A model generated the notes under the pieces. That model did no database searches. It was not told where the DNA came from and saw nothing but the letters and a program-made list of their open reading frames with translations. This document shows positions 1 to 8,188 of a stretch of DNA of 64,000 nt, one piece after another (position 1 is the stretch's first letter; each line of letters opens with the position of its first letter). A program made the translations under genes and the position numbers. The stretch lies in contig NC_003030.1 in the NCBI RefSeq assembly GCF_000008765.1, forward strand, positions 2,762,001 through 2,826,000. The letters are read 5' to 3'. This DNA is from Clostridium acetobutylicum ATCC 824 (GTDB lineage Bacteria; Bacillota; Clostridia; Clostridiales; Clostridiaceae).

Positions 1-271
1 GAACAAAGTTTTTAAAGCCCACAAATAATTTTTCAACTTTTGGTTTTTCTCCTCTAACAATTTTAAGAAAACAAAACCTTGCTCCAAATGATAATGCTCC
101 AGTTAATGCAATTTGTATTACATATCCCACATATGGTATTGCAAAAGACAGGGATATAAGAAAGAGCAATAATAGAATTAAAGCCGAAGCTCCCCATTTT
201 CCCTTAAGCTGCTGTCTAGCCATTTTTCTAAGCTCTTTACTGCTCTTGTCTATTTTAATATTTTGTTCCAT
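1..271 (-). CDS. DUF975 family membrane protein (3' end outside window)
   Basis: The first 90 codons are visible and the gene runs off the left edge. It starts at ATG 271 behind an AGGAGG site, with the peptide MEQNIKIDKSSKELRKMARQ, then the QLKGKWG box and a hydrophobic stretch ending in FAIPYVG. The protein at 341-1168 opens the same way, so the two are tandem paralogues. DUF975 proteins are multi-spanning membrane proteins of unknown function in Firmicutes. It is read after the 341-1168 gene with a long hairpin between them. Function unknown; family assignment rests on the shared N-terminal box. Confidence 0.75.
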   Translation of the reverse strand, partial: MEQNIKIDKSSKELRKMARQQLKGKWGASALILLLLFLISLSFAIPYVGYVIQIALTGALSFGARFCFLKIVRGEKPKVEKLFVGFKNFV

Positions 272-290
272 AGGCTTCCTCCTATTAACA

Positions 291-327
291 AATTAGGTAC
301 TGCAATAAAGCATCACAGTACCTAATT
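291..327. other. 12-bp perfect inverted repeat between DUF975 paralogues
   Basis: AATTAGGTACTG (291-302) pairs perfectly with 316-327 around a 13-nt loop. It lies between the stop of one DUF975 gene and the ribosome binding site of the next. No T-run follows on the minus strand, so it may be an RNA-processing or partial-termination hairpin rather than a full terminator. A related hairpin (TACTGTGA/TCACAGTA) sits at 1224-1257 upstream of the second gene. Confidence 0.5.
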
Positions 328-340
328 AAAAATAAAATAT

Positions 341-1168
341 TTATTCTTCTACACCTAACTTATTTTCTTTAAGTTGTCTTAAATTTTCATAAAAATTAGC
401 TTTAGACGTTTCTATATATGGAAGAAGAAATAAGCTGGCTACTAAAATTACTATATAAGATAATATTATTAATACAATAGCTATAGGAATACGCTCTGAA
501 TCCCCTGCAACAACTATCAAATATATAAAACTACATATTAAAGGTACTCCACTTAAAAGATTCCATCCTATAAATGTTAAACGTAGCCAGAATAATCTCC
601 ACTTGTTGCCCTTCATCATTTTCTTACTTTCAACAATAGCCTCATAAGCTCCCATATCAGGATTATCATTTAAAATATAATATGCCATAGAATATCTAAA
701 TCCTGCTATAATTGCTGGTATTAAAAGTACAATAAGTAAAAAGTATGCTAAAACTAATTTCACTCCAACACTTGGATCATAGGCAGCATCACTTATGCTT
801 ATACCTATTGATATAAGAATTATTATAAATGGTATTATAGCTATAAGCGCCCATAAAAACTGAAATATTGCCATTAATAATTGAAGCACTAATGCAGACC
901 CAAAGTTTTTAAAGCCGCTAAATAGATTTTCAATCTCAAAATTTTCTCTCCTTGCGATTCTAACAAAACATGACTTGAATCCAAGAGTTAACGCTCCTCC
1001 TATTAAAAGACGTATTACTGTTGGCCCTATATATGGTATTGCGAATGCAATAGATACAATTCCAAACACAAATATAAGTAAAACTGCAGCTCCCCATTTT
1101 CCTTTGAGCTGCTCTCTTGACATACGTCTAAGTTCACTGCTACTTTTAACTGATTGATTTTGTTCCAT
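341..1168 (-). CDS. DUF975 family integral membrane protein
   Basis: 275 residues from ATG 1168, chosen over an upstream start because AGGAGG lies 6-7 nt before it and the opening MEQNQSV matches the neighbouring paralogue. After the SREQLKGKWG box come about six hydrophobic segments, with a conserved FRYSMAYYIL-NDNPDMGAYEAI-S-MMKGNKW region around 170-205 typical of DUF975, then further membrane spans and a charged tail (ENLRQLKENKLGVEE). No enzymatic motif is visible and the function is unknown. It is flanked by a second full paralogue and a deleted third one, which suggests local gene amplification and decay. Confidence 0.8.
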   Translation of the reverse strand: MEQNQSVKSSSELRRMSREQLKGKWGAAVLLIFVFGIVSIAFAIPYIGPTVIRLLIGGALTLGFKSCFVRIARRENFEIENLFSGFKNFGSALVLQLLMAIFQFLWALIAIIPFIIILISIGISISDAAYDPSVGVKLVLAYFLLIVLLIPAIIAGFRYSMAYYILNDNPDMGAYEAIVESKKMMKGNKWRLFWLRLTFIGWNLLSGVPLICSFIYLIVVAGDSERIPIAIVLIILSYIVILVASLFLLPYIETSKANFYENLRQLKENKLGVEE

Positions 1169-1293
1169 AAAAATCCTCCTAAATATAATTTCAATTAATA
1201 AACTAAATATCATAACAATCAAAAATACTGTGAGATTAATTATACCATCACAGTATTATATGACTAATTATCACTTTTCTGCGTATTTGATTT

Positions 1294-1458
1294 TTATTTG
1301 CTTTGTCCATCTTTCAGCCATATATAAAAATTAGCTATAGCTGTTTGCATATATGTCACAACAAATATTTAACTAGCTACTTTAGAATTTGCTTTAAGTT
1401 GCTGTCTTGACAATTCTTTAATCTTTCCTATTGTCATACTTTTTTTCTTTTGTTCCAT
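1294..1458 (-). pseudogene. Internally deleted DUF975 paralogue remnant
   Basis: Starts at ATG 1458 (MEQKKKSMTIGKIKELSRQQ, then LKANSKVAS) and meets a TAA at 1369. Reading on in the same frame gives VVTYMQTAIANFYIWLKDGQ, then a stop at 1294. The first part matches the DUF975 N-terminus (MEQ...RQQLK). The second matches its C-terminus (LLPYIETSKANFYENL in the 341-1168 gene). About 220 central residues are missing, so this is a third tandem copy reduced to its two ends by an in-frame deletion plus a stop. The ATG has only a weak ribosome binding site (AGAAGGAT). Confidence 0.7.
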
Positions 1459-1543
1459 AAAAATCCTTCTGTAACTGATTTTATTCCGTACCTACAGGAA
1501 GTTTTTATAAATTTTTTAATACATTTTAAATTCCTATTATATA

Positions 1544-2440
1544 TTATAATATTCCGCGTATATTTTCAATATGTTTTATTCCTTCTTCGTCCAAAAACTT
1601 CTCAATTCCGTTTATTATATCAATGCAAATATCTGGTTTTATAAAATTAGCTGTTCCAACTTGAACTGCAAAAGCCCCTGCCATTATAAATTCTATGGCA
1701 TCTTCAGCTGTATATATTCCGCCCATACCAACTACAGGCACACTAACATTTTTGCATACCTCATATACCATTCTTAGTGCTATTGGTTTTATCGCTCTTC
1801 CAGAAAGACCTGCGCTTATATTATCGAAGATAGGCTTTTTTTTCTTTATATCTATTGCCATCCCTTTAAATGTATTAACAAGAGATATTGCATCTGCTCC
1901 CGCTTCCTCACATTTTACAGCCATATCCACTATATCCTCTGCATTAGGAGACAATTTCACCATAAGTGGTTTTGTACAGACCTTTCTAACTTGTGATACA
2001 ACATTATAAGCAACTTCTGATTTTATTCCAAAAGCCATGCCGCCGTGCTTTACATTAGGACAGGATATATTAAGTTCTATCATATCAGCATCTGTATTCT
2101 CAAGAAGCTCCATGCCCCTTAAATAATCATCCTCACAGCTTCCACCAAGGTTAACAATACATACTGTATCTATTTTTTTCATCTTAGGAAGTTCTTTTTT
2201 TATAAACTCTTTAACTCCAGGATTTTGAAGTCCTACACTATTCATCATTCCGCCTGTGACCTCAAAAACTCTTGCACCATCATTACCTTCCTTAGGATTC
2301 AATGTAAGTCCCTTTGAAGATATGCCACCAAGCCTTGAAACATCAAAATACTTACTAAACTCTTCTCCAAATCCAAAGGTGCCAGAAGCAGCAATAACGG
2401 GGTTCTTAAAATCTATTCCACAAATATTTACTTTAGTCAT
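1544..2440 (-). CDS. pyrD: Dihydroorotate dehydrogenase B (NAD+), catalytic subunit
   Basis: 298 residues, the usual class 1B length. Visible motifs are [12 protein letters not shown] near the N-terminus, the active-site loop NISCPN (about 124-129), KLSPN (about 163-167) and the FMN phosphate-binding C-terminal region [19 protein letters not shown]. It oxidises dihydroorotate to orotate in the cytosol. Electrons pass through PyrK to NAD+. The start overlaps the pyrK end by 8 nt, so the two subunits are probably translationally coupled. It is the last gene of pyrBIFKD. Confidence 0.95.
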   Translation of the reverse strand: MTKVNICGIDFKNPVIAASGTFGFGEEFSKYFDVSRLGGISSKGLTLNPKEGNDGARVFEVTGGMMNSVGLQNPGVKEFIKKELPKMKKIDTVCIVNLGGSCEDDYLRGMELLENTDADMIELNISCPNVKHGGMAFGIKSEVAYNVVSQVRKVCTKPLMVKLSPNAEDIVDMAVKCEEAGADAISLVNTFKGMAIDIKKKKPIFDNISAGLSGRAIKPIALRMVYEVCKNVSVPVVGMGGIYTAEDAIEFIMAGAFAVQVGTANFIKPDICIDIINGIEKFLDEEGIKHIENIRGIL

Positions 2441-3173
2441 TTAATATCAACTCACTTCCTAAAAATACTGGGCCCTCTTTACAAGCTCTTCTTCTTCCAC
2501 CCTTAGTTTTACAAGTGCATACAAGGCATGCACCTATTCCACATGCCATTTTTTTCTCCATTGAAATATATACAGGAACATTCTTTTGTTCACACATTTT
2601 AACAACTTTATACATCATTATCTCAGGTCCGCAGCATAAAACATAATCGTATTCTTCTGGCTTAAAGTTATCTGTTACATACCCCTTATGTCCAATACTT
2701 CCATCTTCTGTGGACAACTTTAACTCTTTAACATATTTTTCCACATTATCCACAGTTTTACTCACAGTTTTGAAGCCAGCATAAAAATCAACATTACAAT
2801 TTTTTAAGTTTTTAGCCAGATATACCATTGGTGCTACACCTATACCACCACAAACTATAGCCACTTTTCCACTTATCCTTTTTACGTTAAATCCATTTCC
2901 TAAAGGTCCTGTTATCTTTATTTCATCGCCGCTCTTTAATTTAGATAAAATTTCAGTTCCTTTTCCAACAACAGAGTATAAGAACGATATTTTTTCGTCA
3001 TCTGCATCATATATACTAATAGGTCTAGAAAGTGTTGGTTCTATATCCCAAGCTCTTAAAAGATAAAATTGTCCTGGCCTCACCTCAAATTCACCCTTTA
3101 TACTAAGTTTGTATATACCATCTTCAACTTTTATATTTTCATATACTTTTTCTACTGTATACTTTTCCTTCAT
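2433..3173 (-). CDS. pyrK: Dihydroorotate dehydrogenase B, electron transfer subunit
   Basis: 246 residues from ATG 3173, which has GGGGGA 7 nt upstream; an upstream ATG (3194) overlaps the pyrF stop but lacks a proper site. Order: an FAD-binding beta-barrel with RPISIYD (about 50-56), an NAD-binding domain with CGGIGVAPM, and a C-terminal 2Fe-2S motif built on the cysteines of [13 protein letters not shown] and RRACKEG. It shuttles electrons from PyrD to NAD+ in a PyrD2K2 complex. Its place between pyrF and pyrD is the standard Firmicute arrangement. Confidence 0.95.
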
Positions 3174-3190
3174 CAAAATTCCCCCAAAAT

Positions 3191-4051
3191 TCATAAAGTT
3201 TTTCTGATCTCGTCTCTCATATTAATCGCTGCAAGCCTTGCACACTCATCAAATATTTTTTCACCGTTTTCTTCTTTTTTATAAGCAAGAAGTATTCCCC
3301 TTGAGGAATTTACCACTCCACCATTACCTTCTCTTAAATACAAACTTACTTCCTTTGCAGTTCCACCTTGTGCTCCATAGCCTGGAATTAGAAAAAACAT
3401 ATTTTTAAATTTATTTCTAATTTCAACGCCTTCTTCAACGTGAGTACATCCAACTACTGCTCCTATTGAAGAATACTTGCTCCTTCCCGTAGCCTTTTGA
3501 CCTAAATCATATATTTTTTCTCCAACCTCATCATATACGTTTTTTCCGCCCTGAGTCTTTATATATTGTATATCATAGGCTCCTTTATTCGATGTTCTAA
3601 GCAAAATAAATAATCCTTTTTCCATTTTTTCAATATAAGGCATATAAGGCTCTATACCATCTAACCCCATGTAAGGATTTAACGTAACAAAATCCGCTTC
3701 AAAATCACCTTCAAAGTGAGCTTTAGCATACATTTCAGCTGTTTTAGCTATATCTCCTCTTTTTATATCAGCAATTGCAATAGCCTTTTTTTCTCTCAAA
3801 TATTCAAGTGTCCTTTTATAGGCCAAAAGTCCTTTTAAACCATAAGCTTCATAATATGCAATTTGCACCTTATAACATGAAACAACATCTAAAGTCGCAT
3901 CAATTATTTTCTTATTAAAATTAAATATAGCATCTTCTATACTATTAAATTTCTTACAAAACTCTTCTGGTACATATGTAATATCAGTATCAAGTCCTAA
4001 ACACACATGTCCCTTTTTCTCAACACTATCAAATAATCTATCTATAATCAT
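3191..4051 (-). CDS. pyrF: Orotidine 5'-phosphate decarboxylase (type 2)
   Basis: 286 residues, the longer subfamily-2 form. It shows GLDTD near the N-terminus, the catalytic DIKRGDI motif (about 95-101), FVTLNPYMG, and the C-terminal phosphate-binding region PGYGAQGG. It decarboxylates OMP to UMP, the last step of de novo pyrimidine synthesis. The start has GGGGGAAAAGAT directly before ATG 4051 and lies 20 nt downstream of pyrI. Confidence 0.95.
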   Translation of the reverse strand: MIIDRLFDSVEKKGHVCLGLDTDITYVPEEFCKKFNSIEDAIFNFNKKIIDATLDVVSCYKVQIAYYEAYGLKGLLAYKRTLEYLREKKAIAIADIKRGDIAKTAEMYAKAHFEGDFEADFVTLNPYMGLDGIEPYMPYIEKMEKGLFILLRTSNKGAYDIQYIKTQGGKNVYDEVGEKIYDLGQKATGRSKYSSIGAVVGCTHVEEGVEIRNKFKNMFFLIPGYGAQGGTAKEVSLYLREGNGGVVNSSRGILLAYKKEENGEKIFDECARLAAINMRDEIRKTL

Positions 4052-4071
4052 ATCTTTTCCCCCACATTAAG

Positions 4072-4512
4072 TTAAATTTCTAGCGCCTTTGCTCCCTTAT
4101 ATATTTCATCACAATATTCACACTTATACTCACCTTTTTCTTCGTCTACAAGCTTAAATTTATGAGGAATATAACTTTCTACAGAAGTTACACATCTAGG
4201 ATTGCTGCACTTTATAATATTATTAACTTCACTTGGAAGCTTTAGCTGTATTTTTTGCCTTATTTTTTCATCTTCTATTATATTTACAGTTATATTTGGA
4301 TCTAAAAACCCAAGTACTGCAAGGTCTAAATCCATTACATTTTCAATTTTTATTATATCTTTAGCTTTATTCTTTTTACTTATTGCGTTCATTATAAGGG
4401 CTGTTGGAAATTCCGCCTCTCCAAGCTTAAGATAATTATATATTTTTATTCCATGTCCTGCTTTTATGTGATCAATTACTATGCCATTTTTTATGCTGTT
4501 AATTGTAAGCAT
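4072..4512 (-). CDS. pyrI: Aspartate carbamoyltransferase regulatory subunit
   Basis: 146 residues. An N-terminal allosteric nucleotide-binding domain ([12 protein letters not shown]) is followed by a zinc domain with four cysteines in the pattern C-x4-C...C-x2-C (CSNPRC and CEYC). PyrI joins PyrB into the feedback-controlled holoenzyme. It begins 1 nt after the pyrB stop, so the subunits are likely made in equal amounts. With pyrI present, both allosteric control and upstream attenuation probably act on this pathway. Confidence 0.95.
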   Translation of the reverse strand: MLTINSIKNGIVIDHIKAGHGIKIYNYLKLGEAEFPTALIMNAISKKNKAKDIIKIENVMDLDLAVLGFLDPNITVNIIEDEKIRQKIQLKLPSEVNNIIKCSNPRCVTSVESYIPHKFKLVDEEKGEYKCEYCDEIYKGAKALEI

Positions 4513-4513
4513 A

Positions 4514-5437
4514 TTATAACACCCCCATTAATTTTGCCATAAGAGCCATTCTGACATACATTCCGTTCTTTGCCTGTTTAAAATAGTATGCCCTTTCATC
4601 ATTATCTACTTCATATGAAATTTCATTGACTCTAGGAAGCGGATGAAGTATTATCATATCTTTTTTTGCAGTTTTTAATTTATTTTCGTTAAGTATATAG
4701 CTATCTTTAAGCCTTATATAATCTTCCTCATTAAAAAATCTTTCCTTTTGTACTCTTGTCATATAGAGCACATCTAATTCTTCAATAACATCCTCGATTC
4801 TTTTAGCCTCTTTATATTCTATATTGTTCTTATCGAGTATCTCTTTTTTTATGTATTCTGGAACTTTAAGCTCATCAGGAGAAATCAATACTATTTTATT
4901 ATTATCATATCTGGACATTGCTTTTATTAAAGAATGGACCGTTCTTCCAAATTTTAAATCTCCACACATACCTATGGTCAAATTTGAAAGTCTCTTTTTT
5001 GTTCTTCTCATTGTTAATAGATCTGTTAGGGTTTGAGTCGGATGTTGATGTCCGCCATCTCCCGCATTTATTACTGGAATTGATGAATACATGGAAGCGA
5101 CCTTTGGAGCACCTTCTTTAGGATGCCTCATCGCTGCAATATCTGCATAACAAGAAACTACTCTTATAGTATCTGCAATAGTTTCTCCTTTTGACACGGA
5201 ACTTGAGTTCGGCTCAGAAAAACCAACAACCTGACCTCCAAGTCTTAACATTGCTGTTTCAAAACTAAATCTAGTCCTTGTACTAGGTTCATAAAATAAA
5301 GTGGCAAGTATTTTACCTTCTGCTGCATGCATATATTCCTTAGGACACGCTATTATATCGTCTGCAAGTTTAAATATTTCTTCCAGCTCATCTACAGTGA
5401 AATCCATAGGATCAATTAAACTTCTACCTTTTAACAT
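4514..5437 (-). CDS. pyrB: Aspartate carbamoyltransferase catalytic subunit
   Basis: 307 residues from ATG 5437, with GGGGG 7 nt upstream; a TTG two codons earlier would sit on top of that site. Carbamoyl-phosphate motif STRTRFSFE (about 53-61), [22 protein letters not shown] and the C-terminal HPLPR are all present. It condenses carbamoyl phosphate with aspartate, the committed step of pyrimidine synthesis. It is the first gene of the operon and is preceded by an attenuator. Confidence 0.96.
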   Translation of the reverse strand: MLKGRSLIDPMDFTVDELEEIFKLADDIIACPKEYMHAAEGKILATLFYEPSTRTRFSFETAMLRLGGQVVGFSEPNSSSVSKGETIADTIRVVSCYADIAAMRHPKEGAPKVASMYSSIPVINAGDGGHQHPTQTLTDLLTMRRTKKRLSNLTIGMCGDLKFGRTVHSLIKAMSRYDNNKIVLISPDELKVPEYIKKEILDKNNIEYKEAKRIEDVIEELDVLYMTRVQKERFFNEEDYIRLKDSYILNENKLKTAKKDMIILHPLPRVNEISYEVDNDERAYYFKQAKNGMYVRMALMAKLMGVL

Positions 5438-5489
5438 AGTCAAACCCCCTTCTTAGTTTCTCTGAACTAAATTTAAAGGTATTTTTTAC

Positions 5490-5521
5490 AAAATAAAAAC
5501 CTTCCTCAATTAAAGGAAGGT
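5490..5521 (-). terminator. Attenuator terminator in the pyr leader
   Basis: On the minus strand ACCTTCCT and AGGAAGGT form an 8-bp stem, followed by TTTTATTTT. It lies between the promoter and pyrB, so it would stop transcription before the operon unless an antiterminator forms. Confidence 0.85.
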
Positions 5522-5549
5522 ATAATACACCTATTACTAGCTTATCAGC

Positions 5550-5583
5550 ACCTTCCAGGCCTCACAGGACCTTAATTAAAGGT
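5550..5583 (-). promoter_or_regulatory. PyrR-type binding loop / anti-antiterminator
   Basis: The minus-strand leader contains GGTCCTGTGAGGCCTGGAAG, matching the known PyrR recognition loop core (TCCNGNGAGG). Its 3' arm GGAAGGT can pair either within the loop or with the ACCTTCC arm of the terminator at 5514-5521, giving mutually exclusive structures. With UMP, PyrR would stabilise the loop and allow termination. No pyrR gene is in the window, so PyrR control is inferred. Confidence 0.8.
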
Positions 5584-5601
5584 TTATTCTATTCTCAGCT
5601 C

Positions 5602-5630
5602 ATATTAACACTTTAAAATTTATTTGTCAA
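5602..5630 (-). promoter_or_regulatory. pyr operon sigma-A type promoter
   Basis: Minus-strand TTGACA (5625-5630) and TAATAT (5602-5607) with an exact 17-nt spacer, just upstream of the PyrR loop. Confidence 0.85.
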
Positions 5631-5676
5631 TAAGCAGTTTACAATAAATTAATTTCAGTATATATCTAATATATGA

Positions 5677-5682
5677 TATAAT
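5677..5682 (+). promoter_or_regulatory. Probable -10 box for the DedA gene
   Basis: TATAAT 25 nt before the start of the downstream gene; only a poor -35 (TTTCAG) is visible. Confidence 0.45.
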
Positions 5683-5706
5683 CTTAGTATATTTTAAATA
5701 ATACTG

Positions 5707-6348
5707 TTGAAAGTAGTGATAATATTGATTGAACACATTATTGACATCATAATAGTTCTACTTGCTAAATTGGGCTATGCAGGAACTTTTTTCGGAATGT
5801 TATTTGAAAGTGCTTGTATACCAATTCCTAGTGAAATAGTTCTTCCCTTTGGAGGATATCTAAGTTCTAGTTCTGCACCACAAGGACATACTTTAAATCT
5901 AGTTTTAGTAATAATTTCTGCAACCTTAGGCGGAACTGTTGGATCCATTCTTGCTTATACCATTGGTGCTAAAGGTGGACGAATTCTTGTTTACAAATAC
6001 GCCTCAAAACTTCATCTTTCAAAGGAAAAGATTGAAAAAAGTGAAGCTGTTTTTGACAAATATGGAGATAAAATAATTTTCTTATCAAGGCTTTTACCTA
6101 TAATAAGAACTTTCATTTCATTACCTGCTGGAATTGCAAAAATGGACTTTACTAAATTTACCATTTACACTCTTGTAGGATCAGCAATTTGGAGCACACT
6201 TCTAGTATACGCTGGATTTGTAATGGGCAAAAATTGGGAATCAATTCGTTCTTATTTCCACATAGCAGATTACTTAGTTGCTGGAGCTATAATTTTATTT
6301 ATAGTATACAGAATTATAGTGTACATAAAAAAGAAAACAAAAAAATAA
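5707..6348 (+). CDS. DedA family (VTT domain) membrane protein
   Basis: 213 residues. The family signatures GMLFESACIPIPSEIVLPFG (about 28-47) and SRLLPIIRTFISLPAGIAKM (about 128-147) frame several hydrophobic segments, and the tail is basic (YIKKKTKK). DedA proteins act in lipid or undecaprenyl-phosphate flipping across the cytoplasmic membrane; the exact substrate here cannot be read. The start is uncertain: TTG 5707, GTG 5716 and TTG 5725 are in frame and none has a strong ribosome binding site. It stands alone, divergent from the pyr operon. Confidence 0.9.
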   Translation: MKVVIILIEHIIDIIIVLLAKLGYAGTFFGMLFESACIPIPSEIVLPFGGYLSSSSAPQGHTLNLVLVIISATLGGTVGSILAYTIGAKGGRILVYKYASKLHLSKEKIEKSEAVFDKYGDKIIFLSRLLPIIRTFISLPAGIAKMDFTKFTIYTLVGSAIWSTLLVYAGFVMGKNWESIRSYFHIADYLVAGAIILFIVYRIIVYIKKKTKK

Positions 6349-6356
6349 TTCATATG

Positions 6357-6391
6357 AAGTTGCCTCTAATTGTTTAAGGCAACTTTTATTT
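6357..6391 (+). terminator. Terminator after the DedA gene
   Basis: AAGTTGCCT/AGGCAACTT stem (9 bp) followed by TTATTTAT on the plus strand; it reaches the end of the convergent gene. Confidence 0.75.
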
Positions 6392-7216
6392 ATCAAAAAA
6401 ATATATTTGCTTTACATCATACCCACTTTTCTTCATTTCTGATGATATGACATCAACCCTCTCAAGTTTCACCTTAATCACATGAAGCATTATATTTAAT
6501 CTCTTTATATTATTTAAATTTAATTTTTTCATAGCTATAGCATATTCATATTCTTTAGAGTAATCCTCAATAACTTCTGCCTTTCCAAAACACTGGTATC
6601 CATTCAGTTTGTTGAATCCACTATATTCTTCATAAACTGAAATTAATACTTTATCATTTTTCAAAATGTTGAAGTATTTTCTACCTCCTTCAGTTATAAA
6701 GTACATAAATCCATTTTCATAGATATACTCTATTGGTGTTCCAATAGGCCTGCCTTCACTGCAACTGCACAAAGTACATGTATTGTGCTTTAGAAAAAAT
6801 TCCTCAATTTTATCCTTAAGCAGCTCATTAGGACATTCCTTACCTTCATTGTCTATAATATCTTTTATATCCATAAAAAAATCCAAAGCTGCATTTTCAT
6901 CTCTTTCACTTTTGCTAAAGTTTTTCTCAAGCACAACATCAAATTTTATAAATATATTTCTAACTTTCAAAATCAAATTTTCTTTATTAGGATAGTATAA
7001 TATAACTTTCTTTTTACTAAGCCACTGTAGATTTGAACTTATAAAATCCTGCAAATTTTTTTCTATCTTACTTATAATAAAGGCTACATAATAAAATTCG
7101 CTATATTTTTTTTCAAATGTATCTACAGTACAGTATCTTGAGTTTCCTGTTATCAAAGCCGCTTTAAATGCAAAATCCTTAGTAATTTCGTCATGTATAA
7201 TTAATATATCCTTAAT
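6386..7216 (-). CDS. Pyridoxamine 5'-phosphate oxidase-like FMN-binding protein
   Basis: The C-terminal 130 residues form a PNPOx-type split barrel (CSEGRPIGTPIEYIYENGF, then YFITEGGRKYFNI and DKVLISVYEEY). This family binds FMN or F420-type flavins and contains oxidoreductases and putative flavin carriers. The N-terminal ~130 residues have no motif I recognise. Start choice is unusual: the only good ribosome binding site (AAGGAG, 7225-7230) points to an ATT codon at 7216, giving 276 residues. The first conventional start is TTG 7156 with no site. The frame is also continuous with the upstream ferredoxin gene through a single TAG. The flavodoxin-ferredoxin neighbour suggests a joint redox function. 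Confidence 0.7.
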   Translation of the reverse strand: MKDILIIHDEITKDFAFKAALITGNSRYCTVDTFEKKYSEFYYVAFIISKIEKNLQDFISSNLQWLSKKKVILYYPNKENLILKVRNIFIKFDVVLEKNFSKSERDENAALDFFMDIKDIIDNEGKECPNELLKDKIEEFFLKHNTCTLCSCSEGRPIGTPIEYIYENGFMYFITEGGRKYFNILKNDKVLISVYEEYSGFNKLNGYQCFGKAEVIEDYSKEYEYAIAMKKLNLNNIKRLNIMLHVIKVKLERVDVISSEMKKSGYDVKQIYFFDK

Positions 7217-7234
7217 AATATCAACTCCTTTAAT

Positions 7235-7984
7235 CTACATTTGATTGAAATGTTTATTTTTATATAAGAATGCATTTGCTGGACATTTTTGAACACATCT
7301 AAAACATGATATGCACTTATTACTAAATTCTATTTCATCGCCAAATGTTATATTATTAGTAGGACATTCATTTACACACCTTTTACATTTTGTACACCTA
7401 TTATAATCAACTTTTAGGCTCTTTTTAGGCCATTTATGAAAATGCTTAAGCGAAACCTTATATGCAGCTTTAGACACAGCTGTTAATAATGCTGATTGTT
7501 TTTCAATATATCCTTCATCCTTTAAAAATTTATCCACTATATTTTTAACCTCAAGAACAGCTTCTTCTTTCATTTCCTTTTTTCTATCTTTCGGAGTTTC
7601 TTTAAAAAACTTTGAAAGATAATAATTGTTTGGCATTGGTATTGATCTTGTGATCATTACATCATACCCTTTATTAGAGAGAAGTTTATTAATCTGCCTC
7701 CCACCATATCCAATATATGAAGCCTGAGTAGATACAATAATGCATCTTTTATTATCTACCGACGGTAGATTTTCCTTAATCCATCTTACAAATATATCAG
7801 GAAAAACCTCCACATGAATAGCTGAAGCTAAAACATAAAAATCATATTCTTTAGATACTCCCTTTTCCTTTAATATATCAATCATTTCGCACTGTATATT
7901 TTTTTCTTGAAATTCTTTAACTAATAACTCTACTACATATTTTGTATTTCCAGTACCAGAAAAATAAATCGCTGCACCTTTCAT
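7235..7984 (-). CDS. EFR1-type flavodoxin/ferredoxin fusion protein
   Basis: 249 residues from ATG 7984 with GGAGG 6 nt upstream. The N-terminal flavodoxin-like domain carries the phosphate loop FSGTGNTKYV (about 8-17). The C-terminal region holds two 4Fe-4S motifs (CTKCKRCVNECP and CISCFRCVQKCP). Such proteins transfer electrons between ferredoxin and flavin partners in the cytosol. It lies 18 nt upstream of the PNPOx-like gene and is probably co-transcribed with it. The specific partner is unknown. Confidence 0.88.
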   Translation of the reverse strand: MKGAAIYFSGTGNTKYVVELLVKEFQEKNIQCEMIDILKEKGVSKEYDFYVLASAIHVEVFPDIFVRWIKENLPSVDNKRCIIVSTQASYIGYGGRQINKLLSNKGYDVMITRSIPMPNNYYLSKFFKETPKDRKKEMKEEAVLEVKNIVDKFLKDEGYIEKQSALLTAVSKAAYKVSLKHFHKWPKKSLKVDYNRCTKCKRCVNECPTNNITFGDEIEFSNKCISCFRCVQKCPANAFLYKNKHFNQM

Positions 7985-8116
7985 AATAACCTCCAAAATA
8001 AATACTGTTAAATTTAAATTTTATGCATGTATTTTTTAATAAACTATCTTGCTTCACTATATACTAATATTATATTTCTTTCAACAAAGATATATATTTA
8101 AACTTCAATATATATT

Positions 8117-8159
8117 AATAAAAAACTGCCTTAAAATGATTTTAATCATCTTAAGGCAG
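8117..8159 (-). terminator. glnN terminator
   Basis: Minus-strand CTGCCTTAA.../...TTAAGGCAG hairpin of about 16 bp followed by TTTTTTATTAATA, 30 nt after the glnN stop. Confidence 0.85.
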
Positions 8160-8188
8160 CTCTATGAATTTACAAGTTATAGGATTAT

